A DNA stretch of 64,000 nt from Chryseobacterium viscerum (GTDB lineage Bacteria; Bacteroidota; Bacteroidia; Flavobacteriales; Weeksellaceae): assembly GCF_025949665.1 (NCBI RefSeq), contig NZ_JAPDFT010000002.1, forward strand, positions 372,001 to 436,000, given 5' to 3'. The notes below the pieces were generated by a model. The model was not told the origin of the DNA. It searched no databases and saw only the letters and a program-made list of their open reading frames with translations. Shown one piece after another: positions 15,740 through 25,722 of the stretch (its first letter is position 1; each line of letters begins with the position of its first letter). Position numbers and translations under genes: made by a program.

Positions 15740-15766
15740 TTTTATAAATAATTGATTTAAATAATG

Positions 15767-15794
15767 AAGCCATCAGAATTCTGATGGCTTTTTT
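15767..15794 (+). terminator. Terminator of the NlpC/P60 gene
   Basis: Perfect 10-bp stem AAGCCATCAG / CTGATGGCTT, loop AATT, then TTTT. Confidence 0.92.
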
Positions 15795-15926
15795 ATATGT
15801 TTGAAGTAAGGCTAAGTTTCGGCTAAAGTCAAAGGAATATGTATTAAAAATAAAATCGGCTACAACCCACTCCTACTGAATCAATATTTATATCTTTTAT
15901 AAGCAATCGTTATACGGCCAAAGACA

Positions 15927-16508
15927 TCAGCTATTCTTATCAATTTCAATATCCAGCTTATACAAGAGTCCATATATTTCAGAAAGCGAAAATTTGGCCT
16001 TTTTAAGCCTGTTTAAAGCCGGATCTATTGAATAGTTAACCGAAGTCCTGAAATCTGCCTTTTCAAGGTTTGCAGCATCGAAAACAGCGCCTGAAAAATC
16101 ACAATTATTAAAGATAGCATTTGATGCATCGCATTCTGTGAAATCTGCTTCAATCAATCTGGAATTTTTGAAAACCGTTTTCTTAATGGATGTCTGGTAG
16201 AAAACTGAATTATTCAAAGCACATCCTTCAAATGCAAAAGATAATCCGAATGCATTACAATCAGTAAACTGAAGACCAAACATTTTACATTCTTTGAAAA
16301 TCACATTATGAAAAGCCGTCCTCACAAGCTTTGCCATGCTGAGGTTACATTCTATCCATTCACAGTCTGTAAAGCTGAATCCCGAAAGGTTTGCATACTC
16401 AAAATTACAGTTCCGGAAAGTACAGTTTTCGTACTCTCCTTTTTCTAAAGAATGCTGTGTGAAATCTTTGTTCTCGAAATTTTCGTCGGAGAAATATGAC
16501 TGTTTCAT
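15927..16508 (-). CDS. Pentapeptide-repeat protein
   Basis: A 193-residue protein made almost entirely of A(D/N)LXX-type repeats (CTFRNCNFEYANLSGFSF, later SRLIEADFTECDASNAIFNN), which fold into a right-handed quadrilateral beta-helix. The last 40 residues are helical and non-repetitive. No signal peptide. Members of this fold include Qnr-type topoisomerase protectors and many of unknown role; nothing here separates them, although the cysteine-rich repeats and length are close to the Qnr size class. It follows the rodA end on the same strand but after a gap of about 125 bp, so co-transcription with the shape operon is uncertain. Confidence 0.85.
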   Translation of the reverse strand: MKQSYFSDENFENKDFTQHSLEKGEYENCTFRNCNFEYANLSGFSFTDCEWIECNLSMAKLVRTAFHNVIFKECKMFGLQFTDCNAFGLSFAFEGCALNNSVFYQTSIKKTVFKNSRLIEADFTECDASNAIFNNCDFSGAVFDAANLEKADFRTSVNYSIDPALNRLKKAKFSLSEIYGLLYKLDIEIDKNS

Positions 16509-16633
16509 AAAAAATTGTGTTGATGAGTGTTATTTTTCTCTCACTGATTTTGCAGATTCCGCTGATTTATTTTGAAACGAATTCAAGCAGAAAAATTGTA
16601 ACCCTCCACCAACCAGCTTCTAAATTCCGTATT

Positions 16634-17863
16634 CTACACCAAACTGTTTTTATCAGAATAATTAAGTTTAAAGAAAATAAAAGTCATCATAGAGAATGCC
16701 AGCAAAGAACTTCCTCCATAACTAAAATACGGAAGAGGAATCCCAACTGTAGGAAAAAGTCCCATAACCATCCCTAAATTGATTGAAAAGTGCATTAGCA
16801 GAATTGAGGCAAAACAATATCCGAAGACACGGTTAAAAGTAGATTTCTGCCTTTCTGCGAGATAATATATTCTTCCGATATAAATCATGTAACATAAGAT
16901 AAGAATTGCACTTCCTAAAAAACCCCATTCTTCTCCTACTGTACAAAAGATATAATCCGTTTCCTGCTCGGGTACAAATTTTCCCTGGGTAACTGATCCT
17001 TCACGGTATCCTTTACCCCAAAGCCCACCGGATCCGATAGCTGTTTTGGAATATAACAAGTTGTATCCTGAAGTATCTCTAAATGCCTTTTCACCTTTAT
17101 AAAGAACATCAATTCTTTCTCGCTGGTGTTTAGGAAGTTTTTCTAAAATAGTTGGAGATGCAAAAGCCAGTCCGCACAGTAAAAGAACAGATCCTGAAAT
17201 CCCTGAAATAGAAATTACATCCCAGGACATTCTATGATAATTCATCGCTATCAGAATACCGGCAATTACCAGAACAGCCACTGCAACATAAACAGGAGGA
17301 ACTGCTAATGAAATCAGAAATACTCCGGCAAAAAGGAATCCTATTCCAAACAAAAGACCACTCAGTCCTTCTCTGTATAAAGCAATGAAAAATGCAATAA
17401 ATACAAGCATGGAACCTACATCCGGAATAGCAAGAACAACAACCGCCGGTACACCAATAATGGCTAAGGTAGTCCATAATGACTTCCGGTTTTTAAGGTT
17501 AAAATCAGGTCCGGAAACATAGTTGGCAAGCATCAGCGCAGTTCCTATCTTCGCAAATTCTACAGGCTGCATGGTAAAACTTCCAAATTTATACCAGTTT
17601 TTCTGTCCCAGAATTTCTTTTCCAAAAGGAAAAAGTCCTATAAGCAACAAGACTCCGCCAATGTAAATAATCCCGGCCATATTTTCAAAGAACTTACTTC
17701 TGCTGAAAAATATGATAAGTCCTACAAATAATGAAATACAGAAAAAGATCAATTGCTTTTCCCCTAGTTTCTGGTCAACACTGTAAATATTTGCAATGGC
17801 AAAAACACAAAGCAGGAAATACAGCCCAAGGCCTAATTTATCTATTCCTTCAGTCCATTTCAT
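16634..17863 (-). CDS. rodA: Rod-shape peptidoglycan glycosyltransferase RodA
   Basis: SEDS-family glycosyltransferase that polymerises lipid II for cell elongation together with PBP2. The 409-residue protein has about ten membrane segments and the SEDS signatures: NYVSGPDFN region, QETDYIFCTVGEEWGFLGS, and the end motif LFPTVGIPLPYFSYGGSS. Last gene of mreB-mreC-mreD-mrdA-rodA; its start overlaps the mrdA stop by four bases, implying coupled translation. FtsW is the paralogue to exclude; the linkage to mrdA and mreBCD settles RodA. Confidence 0.95.
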   Translation of the reverse strand: MKWTEGIDKLGLGLYFLLCVFAIANIYSVDQKLGEKQLIFFCISLFVGLIIFFSRSKFFENMAGIIYIGGVLLLIGLFPFGKEILGQKNWYKFGSFTMQPVEFAKIGTALMLANYVSGPDFNLKNRKSLWTTLAIIGVPAVVVLAIPDVGSMLVFIAFFIALYREGLSGLLFGIGFLFAGVFLISLAVPPVYVAVAVLVIAGILIAMNYHRMSWDVISISGISGSVLLLCGLAFASPTILEKLPKHQRERIDVLYKGEKAFRDTSGYNLLYSKTAIGSGGLWGKGYREGSVTQGKFVPEQETDYIFCTVGEEWGFLGSAILILCYMIYIGRIYYLAERQKSTFNRVFGYCFASILLMHFSINLGMVMGLFPTVGIPLPYFSYGGSSLLAFSMMTFIFFKLNYSDKNSLV

Positions 17864-19905
17864 TGCTTGACAGTTTTTTTAGCCGTGTTATTCTTTTTAG
17901 TTTCCTCTTCTATTTTTTTCTGTAGTTTGGCTTTTTGCTGTTTTACCAGCTCCAGACTATCTTTTATTCTTTTTTGCTTAATTGAATCCGGTTTAGGATC
18001 AACGTATAACCCTTTACGTTTCAAATCTGCAATCCACTGCCTTTTATACTCTGGCATGAAACTCGAGGTGATCATTTTTTTATAAAGATTTTCTCTTTTC
18101 AAATCACCAGTAATATATTTTTCAGCAATTACCGTACAGGCCGGCCCAGCCCATGTTGCCCCGAATCCTGCATGCTCCATTACTGCTACTACAACAATTT
18201 TCGGCTTTTCAGCAGGAGCAATCAATACAAAGATAGAGTTATCCTTTCCTTGCGGAACCTGTGCTGTACCTGTTTTTGCTAATTGTGTAAAGTCATTGGA
18301 TTTCAAACCTCTTGCCGTTCCTCTCAAAACTACAGCTTCCATCCCTTTTAAAACGGGCTCAAAATGTTTTGGATCAACCAGCGTTTGGTGTTTAACCTTA
18401 AATCTTGGATCCGGGTTTGCCTTTCCGTCAATTGCTTTTACGATATGAGGCGTATAATACCATCCTTTGTTAGCAATAGCTGCTACATAGTTGGCCAGCT
18501 GAATAGGAGTTACCAAAACATCTCCCTGCCCCATCCCATTATAGATAGCACCAGTTGACATTTCATCCCAGTTTTTAAAATCAGTTCGTTGAGAACCGCT
18601 TGCTTTCATGATAGCTTTAAACCTTTTTTCGTAAAAATCTCCTGAAGGTATTCTTCCTTTTGCTCCCACAGCAAAATCATTATTCAAAAATTCTCCCACT
18701 CCAAAGCTGCTCATGATCTTTTTCCATTCATCAACACCTTTTGAAGGATTTCCTGGATATTTCTTGATAATAGCAATAAATGCATAGGTAAAGAAACAGT
18801 TACTGGAAACCTGAATGGAAGGAATTAGCGGATCAGCTCCACCATGCCCCTTAATTCTTTTCCCTTTATAGAAAAAACCGCCACCACAAGGGAAAATAGT
18901 CTTTTCATCCATTACTCCCATTTGCATTGCCGCCAGAGCAGTCAATAATTTGAATGTTGACCCCGGAGGATATCCTGCCTGTAAAGAACGGTCAAAAGTG
19001 GGCTTATTTTCGTAAAGCGTATCTTTTGACAGGGCATATAAATTTTTTGATTTGTAGGGTCCGGTGAAAAGATTCGGATCAATATCCGGTCCGGTAGCCG
19101 CAACCAGTACTTCCCCATTATTAGGATCTAAAGCTACAATTGCACCATGTTTGTTTACAAGCATTTCTTCAGCTGTTCTCTGAAGATCATAATCAATAGT
19201 TAATGTAATATCTTTACCGGTAATCACATCTTTATCCAAAGACCCGTTTTTATAAGAACCGATATTTCGGAGCCTGATATCTTTTTGGATGTATTTCACT
19301 CCTTTTACTCCACGAAGTTCTTTCTCGTAGGATTTTTCAACCCCTGTTTTTCCGATAAAATCTCCTGGTAAATAGTATGCAGAGTCTTTTTTTATTTCAC
19401 GTTCATTTACTTCGCTGGTATATCCCAGAAGGTTACCTGAAGTAGAAACTTCATATTGACGCTGAGGTCTTTGTACAATATTAAAGGCCGGGTATTTAAA
19501 AATAATTTCCTGAACTCTTGCTATGTCTTCTCTGCTCAGATCCTTCAGGAAAGTCATTGGAGTCAGTTTGGAATAATATTTTTCCTTTTTAATAACATCA
19601 ATTCTTTTGATAAAATCTGCCTTGGAGATCTTCATCAGACTGCAAAAACCAAGAGTATCAAAATCCGGTCGCATTAAGGCCTGTGTAAAAGAAACTTCAT
19701 AAGCAGGCTGGTTTCCCACCATAATTTTACCATTCCTGTCAAAAATGACTCCACGCTGTGGAATAACATATTCGGTTTTGATGGAGGTATTTGCAGCATT
19801 TAATGCATAACGGTCTGTAAACAACTGTAAATAGGCGAGTCTCGCCACAAAAATAAGGGCGATGACAACGAGGATGGAAAAAATTTTAAAATAACGTGTG
19901 TTCAA
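17860..19905 (-). CDS. mrdA: Penicillin-binding protein 2 (elongation transpeptidase)
   Basis: Class B transpeptidase that cross-links peptidoglycan made by RodA. The 681-residue protein has one N-terminal membrane anchor (FKIFSILVVIALIFVARLAYL), a dimerisation/pedestal domain starting RGVIFDRNG, and the transpeptidase domain with GSTFK (active-site Ser), SSNCF and KTGTAQ. The C-terminal 70 residues are Lys/Glu-rich and end in a charged coiled-coil-like tail. It overlaps rodA and mreD by four bases on each side, the mark of a tight operon. Confidence 0.96.
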   Translation of the reverse strand: MNTRYFKIFSILVVIALIFVARLAYLQLFTDRYALNAANTSIKTEYVIPQRGVIFDRNGKIMVGNQPAYEVSFTQALMRPDFDTLGFCSLMKISKADFIKRIDVIKKEKYYSKLTPMTFLKDLSREDIARVQEIIFKYPAFNIVQRPQRQYEVSTSGNLLGYTSEVNEREIKKDSAYYLPGDFIGKTGVEKSYEKELRGVKGVKYIQKDIRLRNIGSYKNGSLDKDVITGKDITLTIDYDLQRTAEEMLVNKHGAIVALDPNNGEVLVAATGPDIDPNLFTGPYKSKNLYALSKDTLYENKPTFDRSLQAGYPPGSTFKLLTALAAMQMGVMDEKTIFPCGGGFFYKGKRIKGHGGADPLIPSIQVSSNCFFTYAFIAIIKKYPGNPSKGVDEWKKIMSSFGVGEFLNNDFAVGAKGRIPSGDFYEKRFKAIMKASGSQRTDFKNWDEMSTGAIYNGMGQGDVLVTPIQLANYVAAIANKGWYYTPHIVKAIDGKANPDPRFKVKHQTLVDPKHFEPVLKGMEAVVLRGTARGLKSNDFTQLAKTGTAQVPQGKDNSIFVLIAPAEKPKIVVVAVMEHAGFGATWAGPACTVIAEKYITGDLKRENLYKKMITSSFMPEYKRQWIADLKRKGLYVDPKPDSIKQKRIKDSLELVKQQKAKLQKKIEEETKKNNTAKKTVKQ

Positions 19906-20408
19906 ACTTTTTGTTTGATTTTAAATATTAATGCGTAAATGACTATAAATATAAATGAAATTACACTAGTCACCAACACATTAAACAATATTTCGAAAAA
20001 TCTGCTAAACTTGAAGAATTCTATATACTGTACCAAAAGCTGGTGCAGAAAAATACTAGAAAATAAAAACAGTAAAAACTGTGCCCATTGAAGGGACTGA
20101 AAAGAGAAAAAGTCCGTAGACGTATCGGTAGAAGTTCTGAAAATCAGCGTTCTGAAATAAGCAATCAACGTTGTCGCAAATGCATTGATCCCCCACGAAT
20201 ACAGAAAACCGTCAATAGACAATCCTATTAAAAAGCTCAATGCCAGGAACTGAAATTTATTCCTGAAAAAAGGATAAAACATGACAAATACGGGATATAA
20301 TACCGGAGTATATTTCCCGAAAAGCGTAATCCTGTTCAATACAAATATCTGTAATGCCACAAGAAAAATCATGATCAATATATCAGTAAATAAAGTCCTG
20401 CTAATCAT
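19902..20408 (-). CDS. mreD: Rod shape-determining membrane protein MreD
   Basis: Small polytopic inner-membrane protein of the elongasome, 168 residues with five to six predicted helices. Sequence conservation of MreD is low, so the assignment rests on size, topology and its place between mreC and mrdA. Its start overlaps the mreC stop by eight bases and its stop overlaps the mrdA start by four. Confidence 0.85.
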   Translation of the reverse strand: MISRTLFTDILIMIFLVALQIFVLNRITLFGKYTPVLYPVFVMFYPFFRNKFQFLALSFLIGLSIDGFLYSWGINAFATTLIAYFRTLIFRTSTDTSTDFFSFQSLQWAQFLLFLFSSIFLHQLLVQYIEFFKFSRFFEILFNVLVTSVISFIFIVIYALIFKIKQKV

Positions 20409-21255
20409 TTTCTTTTTTTATTACAGCCTGCATAGTGTCCTGAATCTTCTGCACTTCTGCTTTCTTAAGATTCTTCACTACATACACTTTATTCAACGCT
20501 CCCATTTTTTCACTCAGCTCAACGGAGATGTCCCAGAAGCCGGTTTTATTATCTACAGAATATCCTGCAATAGTACCAATAGTTACTCCCTTAGGGAAGA
20601 TTGCAGATTTACCGTCTGTAACAACAGTATCACCTACTTTTAACGCAACATACTTTGGAATATCTGCAAGGTGCATCACTCTGGAGTTATCACCATTCCA
20701 CGTTAAAGTACCGAAATATCCTGAATTTTTGAGTGCTGCATTAATTCTGATCTTGTTGACACTTAAGACCGACTGAACTAATGCATAACTGTCTGTAGAA
20801 TTAATTACAATTCCCGCAATACCTCTTGGCGCCATTACCCCCATCTGAGGAAAGACTCCATCTCTACGGCCGCGGTTGATTGTAAAATAGTTGTTCCTTC
20901 TGTTGATACTGTTGAAAACAATTTCTCCATCAACAAAAGTATAGATCTGCCCACCACCAATGGTATCATGAACTCTTTTGAAAACAGGATTCTTTGATCC
21001 GTCTTTTCCGTAGAGTTCAGTCATAAGGGCTTTATTCTGAACCACAAGATCTTCGTTGATCTGTTTTAGTTTCAGATAAGAAACTCCTTCATCAATATAT
21101 CCTGAAACCCAGGAATTGAACGCAGCTGTCTGCCCCGCTATCCAGGATTTCTGCATGGCATTTCTGGAGAATATCAAAACCAGAGCAATAATTTGCAGAA
21201 ATATAAAGAAGACGAAAAGAGTATTCTTCGAAAATAATCTCAGCAAAAATCCCAT
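20401..21255 (-). CDS. mreC: Rod shape-determining protein MreC
   Basis: Bitopic periplasmic scaffold that links MreB to PBP2. The 284-residue protein has an N-terminal transmembrane helix (TLFVFFIFLQIIALVLIF), a coiled-coil stretch, then the beta-barrel core with NYFTINRGRRDGVFPQMGV, GIAGIVINS and GDTVVTDGKSAIFPKGV, all typical of MreC. The end is Lys/Gln-rich. It lies 28 bp after mreB in the operon. Confidence 0.94.
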   Translation of the reverse strand: MGFLLRLFSKNTLFVFFIFLQIIALVLIFSRNAMQKSWIAGQTAAFNSWVSGYIDEGVSYLKLKQINEDLVVQNKALMTELYGKDGSKNPVFKRVHDTIGGGQIYTFVDGEIVFNSINRRNNYFTINRGRRDGVFPQMGVMAPRGIAGIVINSTDSYALVQSVLSVNKIRINAALKNSGYFGTLTWNGDNSRVMHLADIPKYVALKVGDTVVTDGKSAIFPKGVTIGTIAGYSVDNKTGFWDISVELSEKMGALNKVYVVKNLKKAEVQKIQDTMQAVIKKEND

Positions 21256-21283
21256 TCAGATATAAAGTCGTAAAAAGTTAAAA

Positions 21284-22309
21284 TTATTTAATTAAGAAAT
21301 TGAACTTATCCATATTCTTAAGGGCAATACCTGTTCCGCGAACTACAGCTCTCAACGGATCTTCCGCAACGAATACAGGAAGACCTGTCTTTTTGTGGAT
21401 CCTGTCCGCAAGACCTCTTAATAACGCTCCTCCTCCGGCAAGATAAATACCTGTTTTGTAAATATCAGCTGCAAGTTCCGGTGGTGTAAGAGAAAGAGTT
21501 TCCATTACAGCATCCTCGATTCTGATGATCGATTTGTCTAATGCTCTTGCAATCTCTTTGTATCCAACCATAATTTCTTTAGGTTTACCTGTAATAAGGT
21601 CTCTTCCCTGTACCGGGATATCCTCGATGTCTACATCAAGATCTTCTACTGCAGAACCTACTTCAATTTTGATTCTTTCAGCAGTTCTTTCTCCGATATA
21701 AAGGTTATGGTGAGTTCTTAAGTAATAAGCAATATCATTAGTAAATACATCTCCTGCAATTTTCACAGATTTATCGCATACGATACCTCCTAAAGCCACT
21801 ACAGCAATTTCTGTAGTACCTCCACCTATATCGATGATCATATTTCCTTCAGGCTTCTGTACGTCTATCCCTACCCCAATTGCTGCTGCCATTGGTTCAT
21901 AGATCAATCTTACTTCTTTTGCATTTACTTTTTGAGCAGAGTCTCTTACAGCTCTTTTTTCAACTTCAGTGATACCAGAAGGGATACAGATTACAATTCG
22001 TAATGCCGGTTGAATGAATTTACCTTTGATTCCGGGAATTTTTTTGATAAATTCCTTGATCATGTGTTCAGAAGCATGGAAGTCAGCAATAACACCATCT
22101 TTCAAAGGACGGATAGTCTTGATATCCTCGTGAGTTTTACCTTGCATATGCTTAGCCTGTTCCCCTACAGCAATGGGTTTACCCGTAGAACGTTCAATTG
22201 CAACAATTGACGGTTGATCTATAACAATTTTATTATTATGGATAATAAGGGTATTAGCCGTTCCCAGGTCTATCGCAATTTCTTGCGTAAACATATCAAA
22301 TAAACTCAT
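21284..22309 (-). CDS. mreB: Rod shape-determining actin homologue MreB
   Basis: Actin-like ATPase that forms membrane filaments and guides lateral wall growth. The 341-residue protein has the actin-fold nucleotide motifs: phosphate 1 IDLGTANTLI, connect 1 IYEPMAAAIGVG, phosphate 2 IIDIGGGTTEIAVV, adenosine site AGGGALLRG. Length is normal. First gene of the shape operon, with a minus-strand -7 box 25 bp before the start. Confidence 0.98.
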   Translation of the reverse strand: MSLFDMFTQEIAIDLGTANTLIIHNNKIVIDQPSIVAIERSTGKPIAVGEQAKHMQGKTHEDIKTIRPLKDGVIADFHASEHMIKEFIKKIPGIKGKFIQPALRIVICIPSGITEVEKRAVRDSAQKVNAKEVRLIYEPMAAAIGVGIDVQKPEGNMIIDIGGGTTEIAVVALGGIVCDKSVKIAGDVFTNDIAYYLRTHHNLYIGERTAERIKIEVGSAVEDLDVDIEDIPVQGRDLITGKPKEIMVGYKEIARALDKSIIRIEDAVMETLSLTPPELAADIYKTGIYLAGGGALLRGLADRIHKKTGLPVFVAEDPLRAVVRGTGIALKNMDKFNFLIK

Positions 22310-22333
22310 ATTTTTCTTCTGATTTTAAGATTA

Positions 22334-22341
22334 CAAAGATA
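22334..22341 (-). promoter_or_regulatory. -7 box of the mreBCD-mrdA-rodA operon
   Basis: Minus-strand TATCTTTG, with the expected start of transcription about 18 nt before the mreB ATG. Confidence 0.65.
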
Positions 22342-22747
22342 TAAATTTAAGACTACTAAAGAAATTTCCCATCAACTTAATTTGGTTAAAATTTTATTAA
22401 AATTTATAATTCTTTATTAACTTTGAGTTTAGATATTTACAGACTTTGAGTTAAACTAAAATTAATGGGTTGTTAAAAGGGTGAAAAAGCGAAATCACGG
22501 AAGGATGAAAAAGCAGAGACAGAAGAGACAAACGGGCTTTTAAGCAGCCCAGCCTTACATTTAAAAATTTTTATTTACTTCTTAAAAAATCAATTAATAA
22601 AAATAATTAATAGTAAAACTTAAGAAACTCCCCCTAGTAGAAGTAAATTCACTTTTTATCACTCTGCCCCTTCATCTTTAACTACCTTATAGTTTTTTAC
22701 GATAATTATCATATACACTATCTGAGAGTGATTAATTAAAAAAAGCG
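22342..22747. other. Gene-free interval between mreB and hemA
   Basis: Divergent promoter region with no credible frame. It holds a direct repeat of ACTTTGAGTT about 23 bp apart (near 22420 and 22443) and a small GC hairpin GGGCT/AGCCC at 22534-22550. I see nothing else in it. Confidence 0.45.
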
Positions 22748-22755
22748 TAAATTTG
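22748..22755 (+). promoter_or_regulatory. -7 box of the haem operon
   Basis: TAAATTTG. The TTG at 22753 lies inside this box and so cannot be the hemA start; the ATG at 22765 is only 9 nt beyond it, so the mRNA would have almost no leader. Confidence 0.65.
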
Positions 22756-22764
22756 CGACTGCTT

Positions 22765-24039
22765 ATGTTACAGTATTCCAACATTCATCGAACGTCAAAT
22801 TTTGCCGTGCTTTCTATAAGTTACGAGAAAGCCGACGTAGAAACGAGAGGAAAGTTTGCATTCTTTGATGAAAACATCAAAAACTTTGTTTCCAGAGTCC
22901 ACCAGGAAGATCTTGGAGATGCATTTGTGGTTTCCACCTGTAACAGGACCGAAATTTATACTACTTCTCCCAATTACCTTTTAGTTGCTGAAGAATATTG
23001 CAAAACCATTGGAGTACATCTTACGGATTTTCTTCAGTTTGCCAATATTCTCACCAAGGAAGAAGCTCTGATCCATCTTTTCAGAGTTGCAGCGGGACTT
23101 GAAAGTCAGATTATCGGAGATTTTGAAATTATCGGACAGATCAAAAAAGCATACAGCCGTTTCAAAAAAGAGAGACAAAATTCTAATCCTTATCTTGAAA
23201 GAGCTATCAATGCAGCTATTCAAATCTCGAAAAGAATAAAAAACGAAACCGGCATCTCCAATGGTGCAGCTTCTGTTTCCTATGCAGCGGTTCATTATAT
23301 TTTAAACAGCCAGAAAAGAATTGCCGAAAAGAACATTCTTCTTTTGGGAGTAGGTGAGATTGGACAGAACACTGTTGAAAATCTTGTAAAGCACGTCTTT
23401 CAGCCGAAAATTAAAATTGCCAACAGAACTCAGGAGAAAGCTGAAAAGATTTCCCAGAAATATAATATTCCTCATGTTGATTATTCTGATTTTGACAAGG
23501 AATTAAAAAACACCGATATTCTTATTGTGGCAACAGGAGCCAAACATCCTATTGTCAACCAGTCTCATTTCCCGAACGGAAAAGAAACACTGGTCATTGA
23601 TCTTTCTATTCCGCATAACGTCGAAAAGAATGTTACCGAAAATGAGAACGTAACATTGATTGATGTAGATGAGCTTTCAAAACAGATCCAGGAAACGATT
23701 CAACAGCGTGAAAGAGAAATCCCGAAAGCTGAAAAAATCATCAAGGAACTGATGAAAGACTTTATTGAATGGGAGAAAAAGAGAAAGCTTGCACCGAATA
23801 TCCACCATTTCAAAGCCGTTTTAAAGAACATGGAACGCAATGAAATGCATAATTTTTATAAAAAAAATAAATACATAAACATCACGGACATGGAACTTTC
23901 TGATAAAATGATCCAGAAAATCACCAACCGTTTTGCAAAATATATCATCGATAACCCTTTAAAAGCCGAAGAAATTAGTAAATTAATGCACGAAATATTA
24001 GTTGAACAACCAAACAACGAATTCAATGAAAAGCATTAG
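22765..24039 (+). CDS. hemA: Glutamyl-tRNA reductase
   Basis: First committed step of C5-pathway haem synthesis: NADPH reduction of glutamyl-tRNA to glutamate-1-semialdehyde. The 424-residue protein has catalytic STCNRTEIY (Cys59), the conserved GLESQIIGDFEIIGQIKKAY segment, the NADPH Rossmann motif LLLGVGEIGQNTVE, and a C-terminal dimerisation helix. First gene of hemACDE; its end overlaps hemC by 14 bases. The next enzymes, HemL and HemB, are not in this cluster and must be encoded elsewhere. Confidence 0.96.
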   Translation: MLQYSNIHRTSNFAVLSISYEKADVETRGKFAFFDENIKNFVSRVHQEDLGDAFVVSTCNRTEIYTTSPNYLLVAEEYCKTIGVHLTDFLQFANILTKEEALIHLFRVAAGLESQIIGDFEIIGQIKKAYSRFKKERQNSNPYLERAINAAIQISKRIKNETGISNGAASVSYAAVHYILNSQKRIAEKNILLLGVGEIGQNTVENLVKHVFQPKIKIANRTQEKAEKISQKYNIPHVDYSDFDKELKNTDILIVATGAKHPIVNQSHFPNGKETLVIDLSIPHNVEKNVTENENVTLIDVDELSKQIQETIQQREREIPKAEKIIKELMKDFIEWEKKRKLAPNIHHFKAVLKNMERNEMHNFYKKNKYINITDMELSDKMIQKITNRFAKYIIDNPLKAEEISKLMHEILVEQPNNEFNEKH

Positions 24040-24934
24040 AATCGGAACGAGAAATTCCGCACTTGCACTTTGGCAGGCAAGAGAGGTTGCAAGGCACCTT
24101 CAAAACAACAATTATTTAACGGAGATTGTTCCTATCGTTTCTTCTGGCGATAAGAATCTCAATCAACCTTTATATTCTTTAGGAATCACCGGGGTTTTCA
24201 CAAGAGACCTTGATATTGCCTTATTGAATGACGAAATTGATATTGCTGTACATTCTTTAAAAGACGTTCCTACTCAATTGCCTCAAAACATTGAGATGAT
24301 CGCTTATCTTGAAAGAGATTACCCGCAGGACATCCTGATCAGAAAAGAATCTGCAAGGAATAAAGAATTCCATGAGCTTAAACTGGCTACCAGCAGCTTA
24401 AGAAGAAGAGCTTTCTGGCTGAGAAATTATCCGACTACTGATTTTTCGGATATCCGTGGAAATATTCAAACCAGACTTCAAAAACTGGAAGACGGAAATT
24501 TTGATGCGACCATTCTATCTTTGGCCGGAATCAAAAGAATGAAAATGGAAATCGATTACGAAATGCTTCCATTAATGATTTCTGCTCCATCACAAGGAGT
24601 AATTTCCGTAGCAGGACATACTGACAAACCTGAAATCAACGAGATTGTACGTCAGATCAACCACAATCCAACCCAAATCTGTGTAGAAATTGAAAGAAAT
24701 TTCTTAAGTACTTTGGAAGGAGGCTGCACTGCCCCTATCGGAGCTTTTGCAGAAATCATCGGGGATCAGATCCGCTTCAAGGCAGCACTTTGTTCTTTGG
24801 ATGGAAAAAACTGCATTGCTGTGGATGAAAACTTTGTATATACTCCGACAGAAAATTTTGGAGAAAAGTTTGCAAAAGTTGTTCTTGAAAACGGAGGAAA
24901 AGAATTAATGGCAGAAATCAAAAGCCAGATCTGA
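24026..24934 (+). CDS. hemC: Hydroxymethylbilane synthase (porphobilinogen deaminase)
   Basis: Joins four porphobilinogen units into hydroxymethylbilane. The 302-residue protein begins SIRIGTRNSALALWQA, has VHSLKDVP, the DIRGNIQTRLQKL cofactor-binding arginines, and the dipyrromethane attachment cysteine in EGGCTAPIG. The ATG at 24026 is chosen over a TTG at 24002 because the family begins with this motif; it overlaps the hemA end in another frame. Confidence 0.96.
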   Translation: MKSIRIGTRNSALALWQAREVARHLQNNNYLTEIVPIVSSGDKNLNQPLYSLGITGVFTRDLDIALLNDEIDIAVHSLKDVPTQLPQNIEMIAYLERDYPQDILIRKESARNKEFHELKLATSSLRRRAFWLRNYPTTDFSDIRGNIQTRLQKLEDGNFDATILSLAGIKRMKMEIDYEMLPLMISAPSQGVISVAGHTDKPEINEIVRQINHNPTQICVEIERNFLSTLEGGCTAPIGAFAEIIGDQIRFKAALCSLDGKNCIAVDENFVYTPTENFGEKFAKVVLENGGKELMAEIKSQI

Positions 24935-24991
24935 TATTTCAGATTATAAATTCTTTCTGCTCATCTTTTTCATCTTCTTAATTTTACAGAC

Positions 24992-25675
24992 ATGAAAATC
25001 TTATTTACCAAAAATATAGACCAGACGATTATATCCAAAGAATTAGGAGAGGATATTTTGGCCGACTGTGTTGAGGTAATTAAGACCAAACCTATTATGA
25101 TCAGTCCTTTTGATCTGAAAAATTACTCATTGATTTTTACAAGTGCAAATGGAGTCATTTCATTTTTTAAAAACAGATTTAAACCTAATGAGGATTTTAC
25201 AGCCAGGAATTATAATAAGATCTATTGTGTTGGTGAAAAAACGAAGAGAGAATTAAGAAAACACGGCTTCGGAACATTTAAGGTTTTGAAAAATGCTGAT
25301 ACTCTTTCCCAATTCATTATCGGAAAATGCCAGCATGAGCAATTTCTTCATTTCTGCGGCAACCTTGCCATCAACGTTCTGGATAAGGAACTTCCCTTAC
25401 AAAATATTAAGTACAAAAAAGTTACGATATATAACACTGAGGAAACTCATCCTTTAATAAATGAAAAATATCATGCTGCAGTATTTTTTAGTCCGAGCGG
25501 AGTTCGTAGTTTTGCAAGGCGAAATTCTCTGGAAGGCATGAAGATATTTTCAATTGGCGAAACTACTTCCGGTGAGTTGAGAAATTATACGCAGGAAGAA
25601 ATTTTTACTTCTGAAGAAAATACACTGACTTCGATTTTTGAACTGATAAGAAGAGAAATCAGAAGTAGAAATTAG
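24992..25675 (+). CDS. hemD: Uroporphyrinogen-III synthase
   Basis: Closes hydroxymethylbilane with ring D inversion to uroporphyrinogen III. HemD sequences diverge strongly; the assignment rests on length (227 residues), the two-lobe pattern with LIFTSANGVISFFKNRF near residue 48, AVFFSPSGVRSF near 163 and IGETTSGELR near 186, and its position between hemC and hemE. Confidence 0.9.
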   Translation: MKILFTKNIDQTIISKELGEDILADCVEVIKTKPIMISPFDLKNYSLIFTSANGVISFFKNRFKPNEDFTARNYNKIYCVGEKTKRELRKHGFGTFKVLKNADTLSQFIIGKCQHEQFLHFCGNLAINVLDKELPLQNIKYKKVTIYNTEETHPLINEKYHAAVFFSPSGVRSFARRNSLEGMKIFSIGETTSGELRNYTQEEIFTSEENTLTSIFELIRREIRSRN

Positions 25676-25722
25676 AATATTTGTTACCAAAATATTGACG
25701 GTAATATTAGTTTAAATAGATT